Shown: positions 49,901-63,300 of the stretch, piece after piece | Numbering within the stretch: position 1 is the first letter of the stretch | Layout: each line of letters begins with the position of its first letter | Assembly: GCA_964017185.1 (NCBI GenBank) | Contig: OZ024871.1 | Span: 4,549,714 to 4,613,713, forward strand | Length of the DNA: 64,000 nucleotides | Direction of reading: 5' to 3' | From: Rugalucina vietnamica | Lineage: Eukaryota > Mollusca > Bivalvia > Lucinida > Lucinidae | Made by a program: the position numbers and the translations under genes | The notes under the pieces: model-generated | What the model was told of the DNA's origin: nothing | Databases searched by the model: none | The model's input: the letters and a program-made list of their open reading frames with translations, nothing else

Positions 49901-52900
49901 CAGCAGGACAGACAGACGGATTATTCTGTGTAAAAGTCCAAAAAGGATTCTCAGATATCCAATGAATACTATTATATAAATTCTTAAAATACTGTAAATT
50001 GGGAATGTTTGCGAGAACTTAATTTTCGCTAATAATCGTGAATTTACTGCTTTGCAAATTCAAAGTTCTCTCTAATGAAGAGTTACTATTATAGACTGAA
50101 CAAGCACTTGCTTGTGAATTTAAGAAATCACTTGTAATTCGGAATAGAAAAAAAGTCTAGCAAAAATTTCTGAACTTACAGTACAACCTCCACCTGTTAA
50201 TATTTGGGGTAAAAGTGAAAACAATTGTGAAATAATCCTAACAGAACATAATCATCATTGTACTGATTAGTGCAAAATTGGAAACAATGTATATTTCATT
50301 TGATGAGAAAAACTCTTCAAAGTTTCCCATCCCTAGCAATGTAGCCGTCATACATAGCTGTAATTAATTTTGTGAAAATTTGGATTTGTCTCTGTAACAG
50401 ATATATATAAGTGCTGATAAGCTGTGAAGTTACTATGCAGCCAAATGCATTTTTAGCTCACCTGTTCGGCTCAGAAGGTGAGCTAATACGATGGCCATGC
50501 TCTGTCGTCAGTCCGTCGTCCGTCGCCGTCGCCGTCCACAATTTCAAAGATCTTCTACTCTAAAACCCCATGGCCAATCAAAGCCAAACTTCATGTGGAG
50601 CATCCTTAAGAAAGGAGAACGAAAGTTTATATAAATGGTCCAGGTCACATGACCAAGAAAGCCACCATGCCCATGTATGGTAAAAACATAAAAAAAATCT
50701 TCTTCTCTGGATGCGGTGGACCAATTTCAACGAAACTTGTTATGTAGCATCGGGGACTCTGGCCCATCATAGTTTATATAAATCATGACCTTGGCTTGAC
50801 TTTGACCTACTTTATGACAAGGTCAATTTCGGTTACATAGGCTTTTTAATGAAAAAAAGTGAAAACATTTAATTTTTCAGGAAGTTTCGTAGCCTGTGAC
50901 CTGAAAGCTGGAAGATGCAGACAACATGTTGAGCTAATGAAGTTTTGTGAGTATTCAAGGTCAAGGTCATTTCTTGACCTTGGCCAAAGGTCATTTACAA
51001 ATTAAATGTAAATCTTAATTTTCTCAGTAACCGCTTGACCAATCAAAGCCAAATTTTGTATGTAGTATCCTTGGGATGGGGGAACTGGACTTTATATAAA
51101 TGGTCAAGGTCACATGACCAAGATGGCCGCCATGGCTATGAATAGCAAAAACCTTTAAAAATCTTTAAAAAACCAGAAGGCCTATGATTTTGAAACTAGG
51201 CATGAAGCTTCAGGGGGAGGAGCTCTACAAAGTTTATATAAATCATTACCCTGGGATGACCTTGACCTATTTAACAGCAAGGTCGACATAGGTCGCCCAT
51301 GCATTTGAATGGGGGTAGTAGTCAAAATGTCAGTTGAATTGAAAAACTTAAAGGAAATGGGCAAATGGACTGAAGATTTATATGATTCTGAAAAAAAAAA
51401 TGGACCTAAGGGGCAGGTTTGCCGGCAACCGGGGCAACATAAATGTATATTATCACAATATTCAAAGATCTCCTTCTCTGAAACCGTTTAGCCAATCAAA
51501 GCCAAACTTCATGTGGAGCATTCTTAGGAAGGGAGAATAAAAGTTTACATAAATGGTTAAGGTCACATGACCAAGATGGCTGCAATGGCTATAAATAGAA
51601 AAAACCTTTAAAAATCTTCTCTAGAACCAGAAGGCCTATGAGTTTGAAACTTGGCATGAAGCATCTTGGATTGGAACTCGACAAAGTTTATATTAATCAT
51701 GACCTTGGGATGACCTTGACCTATTTTATGGCAAGGCCAACATAGGTTGCCCATGCATTTGAATGGGGAAAATTAGTAAAATGTAATGAAATGGGGGAAA
51801 ACTTGCTGGGAGTATGTGAATGGACAGATGATTTATGTTTTTGAAAAAAATGTCCTCATGGGGTTGTCTGCCCCTGCCCCGGGCCTATAAACATGTATAT
51901 GACCATAATATTCAAATATCTTCTTCTCTGATATATTGCTTGGCCAATCAAAGCCAAACTTTATGTGGAGCATCGTTAGGAAAGGAGAATGAAAGTTAGT
52001 ATAATTGGTCACATGACCAAATTGGCCACCATGGCTACCTTTATAAATCTTATTGTTCAGAACTGGAAGACCTATGATTTTGAAACTTTGCCTGAAGCAC
52101 CAGTAAATGGATCTCTACAAAGTTTATATAAATCATGACCCTGGCATGACCTTTACCTATTTTATGGCAAGGTCAGCTGAGGTTGCATATCCCAGATCTC
52201 GGGTGAGCGTATACAGGACCATTGGTCCTCTGGTTTTTCAAGACCTATATAATATACTTTAGATGGCTGTAGCATCTGACAGTGTGCAACTGTGTTAGGC
52301 TACTGCATATCAGCATAGAAGGTTTGGCATAGGTCAACTGTTCTCAAAACTTTCTGGAGCATTCTCGAGAAGCAAGCCAGGTAATATTGAGGCCCCTCTA
52401 TGGGGTTTCACTGCTTACTGCTCCCAAACCAAAATGCCCTGATCTCCCTGAAGCCCCGTATTTGCTTCCTCCCCAGCTTCCCTAAAATAATCACCAGTTC
52501 CCCTCAGCTACCTGATGATAAACGGCCCTTCACCCATGCTTTCCCGGACTGCTTGTCAACAATTATCTGTAACATGTTAGTTTTTGTTTTCATTGTAGGC
52601 CTCTGCTTCAGTTCCTTTAATATGCCATACTGTGTCTAGCTATAGTGTGCCAGCCCCCAAAATGAAGATGTGCAGAGGTTTTGGATCATTAGTTCAGCTG
52701 AGTCCTCACCCATGCTTTACGAGTCAACTATCAGCAATAGCTTTTTTTTGTTTTCACTTTAGGCCCCTGCATCTGCTCAATTTATGCTCTGGGGGTCCTC
52801 ATCCCCTAAAATGAAGATGAGCAGAGGTTTTGGAGGTTTTGGATTGGGTGGACTGTTCTCCAAGAAATCAAAGAAGAAGTCTGCATTTAGTCCTGTTAAC

Positions 52901-55900
52901 ATGCTTGATATTTGAGCCGCCTCGTGGGAAAACCAACAATGTGGTTTCCGAACATGTCCAACACAAACCAGGCTGTACAGTCACAGAAGCAGGCTAGAAG
53001 CTTGAAATTTTTGGAGTTAAGTAGAGGAGGAATTGTACTATCTGAGTAGCGAAAACAAAGGCGCTGATCAGCTTCGCGGTTACCTCGAAGCTGATCTGCG
53101 CCTTTGTTTTCGCATATGCAAATTGTTGGTTTTCCCATGAGGCGGCTCATTTTATGCATGGAATTGACCATTCTTACATGTATCATTAGTTCAGCATGCT
53201 CTCCCAGACTGCTTATAGGGCCTCAATTTGTCAATAATCATCAGCAACATCTTAGTTTTTTTCGTTTTAACTTTAGGCTCCTGCTTCTGCTCAATTTATG
53301 TGCTATAGTGCCCCAGCCCCCAAACTGAAGAGAGGTTTCGGAGGTTTCACATTAGGAGGACTGTTCTCCAGGAAGTCAAAGAAGTGTGCATTGAGCCCTG
53401 GTAACATATTTAATATGAGCCACTGCATAAGAACAACAACATGGATAGGCAATAACAAAGACGCCTTTGTCTTTGCTACACGGATAGTACAATTTCTCTT
53501 CTACTTTAATCAAAATTTTCTGTGACTGAACAGGCCAGTTTGTGCCGGACCTGGTTGGAAACCCAAATAGTTGGTGTTCTTATGTAAAGACTCGTATTTA
53601 AGCTTTCGCATGAAAAAAAAACAACATATTAGGTTTCCCACTAGGTATATCACAAACCAGTTGTTCGAAATTAACAACATCGTTAAATTTCAAACATGAA
53701 TATTACAAATACACTGTTATATTTTGTTGATAAAATGTGAGAATCCATTGCAATGCAAAGTATTCTCACATTTTATCAACAAAAATTAACAGTGTATTAT
53801 GTCCCCCAACTGAAGGTGGGGGACATATTGTTTTTGGTGCGGATCCCGTCTGTGTCCGTGTCCACGTCCGCGTCGGCGTCCGCATCCGCGCAGCTTCTTT
53901 CTTACGCGATATCTTTTGAACCAGTGGATGGATTTTGACCAAACTTGCATAGATACATGGTTGGGAGGGGGGAAAGAGTTGATTAGATTTTGGTGACCTT
54001 GACCTCATTTTCAAGGTCACCAGCCCATGAAAACTGATCAAATTAGGTTTTCCGACGCGATATCTTCTGAACAAATGAATGGATTTTGACCAAACTTGCA
54101 CAAGAGCATTGTTGGGAGGATACTCAGAGTTGATTAAATTTTGGTGACCTTGACCTAATTTTCAAGGTCACGAGTCCATATAAACTGTTGAAATTAGTCT
54201 TTCCAACGCAATATCTTGTAAACCAATTGATGGATTTTGACCAAACTTGCACAGAAGCATTGTTGGGAGGAGGTTCAGAGTTGATTAGATTTTGGTGACC
54301 TTGATCTAATTTTCAAGGTCACGAGTTCATAAAAACTGTTGAAATTAGTCTTTCCAATGCAATATATTGTAAACCAATTGACGGATTTTGACCAAATTTG
54401 CACAGAAGCATTGTTTGGAGGAGGCTCAGAGTTGATTAGATTTTGGTGACCTTGACCTAATTTTCAAGGTCACGAGTCCATAAAAAAAAACTGTTGAAAT
54501 GAGTCTTTCCAACGCAATATCTTGTAAACCAATTGATGGATTTTGACCAAACTTGCACAGAAGCATTGTTGCGAGAAGGCTCAGAGTTGATTAGATTTTG
54601 GTGACCTTGACCTAATTTTCAAGGTTGTGAGTCCATAAAAACTGTTGAAATTAGTATTTCCAACGCAATATCTTGTAAACCAATTGATGGATTTTGACCA
54701 AACTAGCACAGAAGCATTGTTGGGAGGAGGCTCAGAGTTGGTTAGATTTTGATGACCTTGACCTAATTTTCAAGGTCACGAGCCCATAAAAACTGTTGAA
54801 ATTAGTTTTTTCTGATACGATATCTTGTAAACTAATTGATGGATTTTGACCAAACTTGCACAGAAGCATTGTTGCGAGAAGGCTCAGAGTTGATTAGATT
54901 TTGGTGACCTTGACCTAATTTTCAAGGTTGTGAGTCCATAAAAACTGTTGAAATTAGTATTTCCAACGCAATATCTTGTAAACTAATTGATGGATTTTGA
55001 CCAAACTCGCACAGAAGCATTGTTGAGAGAAGGCTCAGAGTTGATTAGATTTTGGTGACCTTGACCTAATTTCCAAGGCCTTTAGTTCATAACTGTTGAA
55101 ATTAGTCTTTCGGACGCGATAACTTGTAAACCAATTGATGGATTTTAACCAAATTGTTCTGAGGAGGTTCAGAGTTTATAAGAATTTGGTGATCGTGACC
55201 TAAATTTAGACAGGGTCCAAAACAAGTTTAAACTACCACACCATACAGAACAAGATGGGCATGGTGTCTTCCATAGAAAAACTTCATATCACAAGGTAAC
55301 TACACTTCAATTACTAAATGGTTGTGGGGGGGGACATAGTTTTCCTCAGAAAACACTATTTTAATTTGCTTATGCAGTCAGCATTTACTTAAGGATTTGA
55401 GGTCTTAAAGCTGTGGTTAAGCTAACAAAGTTTTGAACAGTACAGCTACAGAAAGTAGTGAGCAGCTTAAGAATAAAGTAGAAGAGGGATTGTACTATCC
55501 GTGTAGCAAAAACAAAGGCACTGCGCTGCATCTTTTTTTTTCGTATATGCAGATTGGTTGTTTTCTGGTAAAACATTTCATATTCATGCTTGTAATTGAC
55601 TTTTCTTACATGTATCATTTAAAAACGTCAGCTAACCTTGCGTCATGTTTTTAAACCTACTCCATTATTCAAGAGAATTTCTATATCACATGCTACATGG
55701 GTCATTCAATAAGTAATGCAATATTGATAATATTTTTTTGTTTGAACACCTTTGTGTAACAATATATTATACTGAACAAAAGTGAAAACACAACACATAT
55801 ATTCTAACTTGAATTTATGCCCCTCATTATGTCTCCCCCCGACAGGGTCGGGAGACATATTGTTTTTCCCCATGCGTCTGTCCGTCCGTCCGTCCGTCCG

Positions 55901-57312
55901 TCTGTCCGACACAAATTGTGTCCGCTCTATAACTTGAAAACTGTTAAAGATTTTTCAATGAAACTTGGTACACTTGTAAACCACGGCGAGACGATGTGTC
56001 ATGCACAAGAACCATAACTCTAGCTTGAGTATTTTTGGAGTTATTTCCCTTTGATTATTTTTGATACAATTTCGTGTCCGCTGTATAACTTGAAGACCGT
56101 TTAAGATTTTTCAATAAAACTTGGTACACTTATTAAGCATGATCAGACGATCTGTCATGCACAAGAACCATAACTCTGGCTTGAGTATTTTATGAGTTAT
56201 TTCCCTTTGATTATTTTCCATACAATTTCGTGTCCGCTTTATGACTCGAAAACCGTGAGAGTTATTTCAATGAAACTTGGTACACTTATAAAGCACGATG
56301 AGATAATGTGTCATGCTAAAGAACCATAACTCTTGCTTGCATATCTTTGGAGTAATTTCCCTTTGATTATTTTCCATACAATTTCGTGTCCACCCTATAA
56401 CTTGAAAACCGTAAGAGAAATTTCAGTGAAACTTGGTACACTTATAAAGCACGATGAGACGATGTTTCATGCACAAGAATTATAACTCTTGCTTTCATAT
56501 CTTTGGAGTTATTTCCCTTTGATTATTTTTCCATACAATTTCATGTCCACTCTATAACTTGAAAACCATAAGAAATATTTCATTGAAACTTGGTACACTT
56601 ATAAAGCATGATGAGATGTGTCATGCTAAAGAACCATAACTCTTGCTTGCATACCTTTGGAGTTATTTCCCATTTGAATATTTTTCATACAATTTTGTGT
56701 CTGGTCTATAACTCAAAAACCATTAGAGATTTTTCAATGAAACATGGTACACTTATAAAGCATGATGAGACGATGTGTCATGCTCAAGAATCATTACTCT
56801 TGCTTTCATAATTTTGGAGTTATTTCCCTTTGATTATTTTCCATACAGTTTCATGCCGGCTCTATAACTTGAAAACCGTAAGAGATATTTCAATGAAACT
56901 TGGTACACTTATAAAACAGAATGACAGGATATGTGATGCACAAGAACTATTAACTCTTGCTTGCATAATTTGGACATGCACGTAGAAAGGGGGGAGACAT
57001 CAGTTTTCACATAGAAAACAAATTCTAGTTTTAATATACATGTACTATAAAAAAATCAAAGTACCTAAATTTATTTAGTCTTTTGCATACTTGTACCTGT
57101 CATGGCTATGAGAGCTTTACCACACACATTTTAAGGAATAAGGGGTCACAAGAATATATATAGCCATCTCAATTTGGTACTATATATTACTTTTGATTGT
57201 GTTTCCAATCTAAGGATGCAGTGAACATGTGTTTCCAATCTAAGGATGCAGTGAACAGAAATTTCTGAAGCCATGAGCTCTTTTGTTACGTGTTATGAAG
57301 GTTTTCACGATG

Positions 57313-57357
<45 letters not shown>

Positions 57358-60300
57358 ATTTCATGTTAGACTGTATCATCTCTAACATTGTCACTTTTGT
57401 TCAGTATATGTCCTATTTCAACCTCTCTCAAAATGATTCAATGTGAGTTTTTAACAAACTTTGTTCAGTATAATAAAGTAACTTTTCAGGTTCACAATGC
57501 ATGTGTTCAACATCTTTCATCCATTTTCCTATAGCTTTACTGCATAGGTATATCATATCTTTTGCACACTTAGAATTGCTATAATTCCAGTGCTTATAAC
57601 TAACTTTGCCTGACCATACAATTAACATTATGAATGAATCGTCCCCGTCAGGAAAACTTGTCAGTGAAAAGTATACCCCCTGAAGCCCCACTTTTATATA
57701 GAAAAACTGGGGTTTGCAGGGGTATGCCTATTTTTTAGCTCACCTGAGCCGAAGGCTCACAAGGTGAGCTTATAGTATGGTAGTCGAGCCGGCGTCTGTA
57801 CGTCCGTCCGTCCGGACGTGCGTCCGTCCGTGCGGACGTCCGTCCGTGCATTCACACTTTCAATCTTGAATATCTCTAAAACAACAAGGCCAATCGCAAT
57901 CAAATTTTATCTGAAGCATCATTGAGGAGGGGGAAGGTTGCTTTAGGTTTTGGGCCAGGTCGGATCAGAACTCTGGTTTCCATGGCAACATATAGCTCCC
58001 ATTGAGTTATAATGGGGAAAATGTTGTGGCCACTCTAGCAACTTCATTTTTGACTGGATCTTCTTCATTCTTGGGAATAACAAGGACAACCATAACATCT
58101 CATATGAGTTCGAATTTCAGCCAGGTTCGACCTCAGATTGCGTAGTTAGCTGCCCTTGAGCGTCTGGAAAAATCCCCATAGACTTATAATGGGAAAAATG
58201 TTGTGGCCTTTCTAGCGCCTCTATTTTCATTGGATCTTCTTCATTCTTGCAGGTAACAAGAACAACTATATCTTGGATGGGTTCGAATTTCAGCCAGTTC
58301 CGACCTCTGTGTAGTTAGCTGCCCTTGAGTGTTTGAAAAATCATTATTTTGTGTTGTGGCCACTCTGGCGCCTTCAATTTTCATTGGATCTTCTTCATAC
58401 TTGGAAGTAAGAAAGATAGCCATAACATTGCGGATGAGTTCGAATTTCAGCCAGATTCGACCCTTGACTGCAGCATTATCTGCCCTTGACTGTGTGAAAA
58501 ATCAATATTTTGTGTTGTGGCCACTCTAGCGCCTTCATTATGTCTCCCCCCGACATGGTCGGGAGACATATTGTTTTTCCCCATGCGTCTGTCCATCTGT
58601 CTGTCTGTCTGTCTGTCTGTCCGTCACTAGTCCGGCACGAATATGGCATATTTTCGATGGACCTGGAAGTCGGGTATAAAGTTTTTTTCTTGATGGATTC
58701 TTGTAGGTAAGACATTGCCATACAAGATTCTGGATGATGACAGCCTGTCATCATTGAGCGTTTTTAGAAATTCAAGATGGCGTCCAAGATGTCTAAAATG
58801 ATGAAAATACACATGGTCTGCTATAGAGTTTGTCCACAAAATGAATGAAAATGCTATGCGGCCTCACAACTTTATTAGATATTAACTCAACTGTCTTCAG
58901 TTAATGCTTTCTGGTTTGAAAATCAAGGATGGCATCCAAGATGGCTGCCAAAATAAGATTTTTAAATATTTTAATTGTTTTACCATTTATGTATACGGTA
59001 CACATATTTAGGCTTGTTCTGGAATAGTCACTGACATTATAGAATCAAAATAATGAACTTGTGGCATCCTTCAGCCTTGTCAGAAATTCAAGATGGCTTC
59101 CAAAATGTCTACCAGATATAGATTTTCAACTACAGAGTTAATTACGCTGTTCTGAAAGTGAATGTTTGTTTGAATGCTTGTTTGCATTTTGATCAAATTT
59201 GAAGGGAAGTTATATGAGTGTTGAAGCTTATATATTTTTGCAAGCTGTAGATTTATCATATTTAAGATGGTATCCAAAATGGCCACCAGAAAAAACAACC
59301 ACCCAATTTCTTCTCTCTTTGTATATTATTGTTGTAAGATAGATACAAAATATCACATGGTTCATTTAAGCAAATGTTTTCTATATATTTTAAGAAATAA
59401 AGCGCTTTGAAATATATTTGAAGCTATTAAAAGTGCAGATTAAACACAATGCAGTGCTGTTATTCTATTAATGTAATTTCAGTTTATATTTGCACATATT
59501 ATGAAAAGGATCCACAATAAATGGTCACAGTGTAAAACGATTATGAAAAGATAGCATTATCATTCATTCACAGATTCATCAGCTAAATGATATATAATAG
59601 TATGAATGAAGATATTTTCGTCTTAATTGAATACCAATATAATCAAATGCATTTCCTCGACACAAATAAAGCCAAGAAACTAGCTTATATGATTATTAAG
59701 TACACAATGGAGACTTTTGTACTGTTTTTGTCTTGTTTATAAGCCGTGTCGGGTATGACTTGTTATATACTCTGCACAGCCTAGCTACTTTTACTGAAAG
59801 TATATTGATTTATATAGCTTCAGAACAAATGGAGAGGGTTCAGATCTAGAAGATACATACTGTCAAAAATCAACAGCATTGATGATAAGAACGCCACTGT
59901 CGATTTTGCAACTGCAGTGGATAAAATGATTACAACACACAGTGTAGGCCATGTGTATCAGGGCTAATGGTGCTTCAGCCGAAGGATGTACAAGGGACCA
60001 TTCATATCTAAAGATCTTTATCTGCAGATATCAGTGTTACAGGAAACGCACTTCAATGCGAAAATCTATGTAAATTTTGTCGAACTGTATATAGCACACT
60101 GTACAATATAGATCAATGTCCTGGGGAAATTACTATTTACGGATTCACACCAAGCTATCTAATAAAGGTGCATAAATACACACCTTAGTGCAAGCCATGA
60201 CATAAATATTGTCAAAGTCAAAAGAGCATAAATCAGATCAAAAGGTATACAAGGTCAATGTACATGCTTTAAAAGTATATCAATGACGATTTACATACAT

Positions 60301-63300
60301 GGTTACACAATCAAAGTGTTATCCTCGACATTTATAATATCAAAGTCAAATGCGCGGCATGAAATAATACATCAAGGGTTCCAAGTCTAAGAGTGCTTAA
60401 AAATATTTCAAAGTCAGTTACACTTTCAGCCAGCTAAGTAATTTAATATTAATTTCGTCAGATTCAGAGAAGCATGAAATATATCAGCTGAAGGTGTGTG
60501 CTTGAAAAAATAAAAGCACGTACATGTATATGATGGACAAATACTAATAAAATAAACAAGGTTTCACAATTACACCTAAGTTACTGATAAACATGCATTA
60601 ATGCTAGACTAGACATAGTTTGGCAAAATATTCAACAGTCAAAGTGAATGGAACATACCTGGTCAATATGCATACTTGAAAATATGACCGGTCCCGATAG
60701 CGTAATGGTTAGAGCGTTCGCTTCGGAAGCGGGAGGCGCGGGTTCAAATCCGGGCCGCGTCATACCAAAGACGTTAAAAATGGTACCAGTGGCTACCTTG
60801 CTTGGCGCTCAGCATTAATAAGGCAAGCACTGGCTTCTCTTCTCTCAAAAAGATAACTTCAATAGTGGGAGCTCCATGTAATACTCTGTTTATGAGGTGT
60901 TTGGAGTACTTGGCAGATTCAGAATATATCTAGCCTAGGAAAATGGTTACTTCCGAAAAGTTGAGCTCATATGTCACCCCGTGCTATAAGTAGATGCAAT
61001 AAAACCACAATTATGCAGCCAATGACACATTTGTCTCACAGTTTTGTGTTATTTATTTCCTACACGCCTAAGTTTGCTTTGTTGTAACCACAGCGCTATA
61101 CGGCATTATGACTCTCATTTACACTTTGAAAATGCAATTTAGTTGATTTAAGAAGGCGGTCTGGTGGTCATCAAGAGGTACAGTTAAAGGTGGAGGGGTC
61201 TCATTTGTCAGCCACCAAAATGACTCTGGCAACATATTTGACAGATTTGATTTTAATACATGTTTACAATTGGACATGATTGACAATTTCAATTATTTAG
61301 GAGGTCAAAGTATGGAAGCGTACAATAGTAAACCATACACATAGAACATGAGTGTTAATTGAATTGGGTGTTAATTCAGCATTCTTTAATACTTAGTCTA
61401 TTGGCTTATGACAGTTCTTGCTTTCAAACAATACCAGGAATCATGAGGTGTGGAGATTTAAATTATCAGTGTCATCCGCAATAATTGAAACTCCTTTTGC
61501 ATTTTCATGAAGTATATACAAAAGTGACTATCTGGTATACATTGATATTATCTGTCTGCTTATAAGTGTGTTTTTGTCAATACTTTTAACTGAAACACGT
61601 TCTGTTTGTTGTTTTTTTGTTTACCTGTATCAACTAGTTTGAGGATATTATTGCTTCTTTCATGAAATTCAGCATTCTGTGTAAGACCATAACCTATCAA
61701 TTTGATAAGCTGCTGTTTGTTCTCAGAAACTGCAAATCACAGTAAAATGCTATTGACCAGACAGACTATGTGAGCGCCTTTTATACAGTGAAGTTCTTGT
61801 TGGTTTTCTATTCGTATTCCTGAGAATTAAACATGTATAATGGTGTGTTAAAATCAGAAATAGAAAGAAGGTTCAAAAGTGGATGTATTAGGAAAATGTT
61901 AATAATATTTAAATGTTCTGACAGCCTTCTTGGATTCCATATTGTACTCAAGCCTGGAAAAGGTAACTAACGTTAGATATGTCAATATACTTAGGACTGC
62001 CAGGCATTTTACAAAATGCAGATAAAAAGGGGGTAGGGTTGGTAAATCGTCCATAAACAGTGGAGGAGAGATGCCCAATTGAGTATCACTGACCTAGATT
62101 GCTTTGACAGGTAAATGTTACTATTAATAGGAATTTGATACTCAATTGGGCATCTTTTTGTCATTTTTATAGTACTCTCAGAAAATCGAAAAAATGTATC
62201 ACAGTTTTTAACCGATTTCCACCAACTTTGGGGAGCTTAAAGATGAATAAATTTCCAAACTTTTGACCGTTCAGAATTTATTTTAATTGTCTAGAAAAAA
62301 AGTTATGAAGGTTTAAAATCAGGATTTTTTTCTGATTTTCTGTGATTCCTATTTGGGAGCTAGAAAAAAAAGTGATGCCCATTTAGGAAACGGTGATTCC
62401 TATTCAGGAACATATAATAAGATCTATGATTCCTGAATGGGATACAAATAGTTTGTTATGCTTCCTTGTGAAGAACTTTGTTTACCAGAGCCTCACTGAC
62501 TTAACTGTCATGTTATTTTCTGAATACCTTTTTTCTGTATCTCATATCGATCATAGAGATGCTCTACATTCAACAACTTTTTTCATTTTAATGGCCAGAG
62601 TGTATTTTAAGTTCAGTTTCACAATCATTTATACAAGTGCGTTCAGTTATTGATATGCCCCTGCCATATTCAGAAATAAATTGACAACTCTGATCTTCAC
62701 TGGCAAGAAATAGACATCTGGATGAATTTGTTTATATAATGTGTTAAGTGTGTCTATAAATATTTACTCTGTATATAGAACTTCCAGAGTTATGATGCTG
62801 TATGCCTAAATTGATTACATAACATATGGAGCAAATTTTTTAACAAAAAAACGCTGATATTTGAGTTTCAAAGAATCCACAAGGAATCATGGTTAATGGT
62901 TTGTAATTTTGTTTGTAAATTATGAAAGAATAACCATGTTTGTCAGTACTACAGCTGAAAATTTGGTGTCTTTATCAGCACTATTTACAAAGTTACACTC
63001 TGATTTTCATTCATTGTACATTTTAGAATTTCATGGTAAAGCGGTTAATTGTTACAATATAAAACTAAGCATGTCAGTGTTATTTTGCAAGAAAACTAAT
63101 ATTCTACCAGGGCGGTTTTACGAACAAAGCTTACTTGTGGGTTCCTTCATGAGGTAAGCATGCCTTAAGAGTTTATCAATATTGACATGAGTGGGTGGGG
63201 TATGTTAAACAGACATCTACTGTGTTTTTTTAATCTGTCAATCAAATGATGATGTGCATTTATTGCTAATAGGTGTCACAGATACAAGGAATGACTAAAT

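Noticed and set aside
60688-60765. Possible functional tRNA-Pro (CGG)
   Set aside because: The T stem and acceptor stem do not pair well and a SINE body follows directly, so it was annotated as a SINE head.
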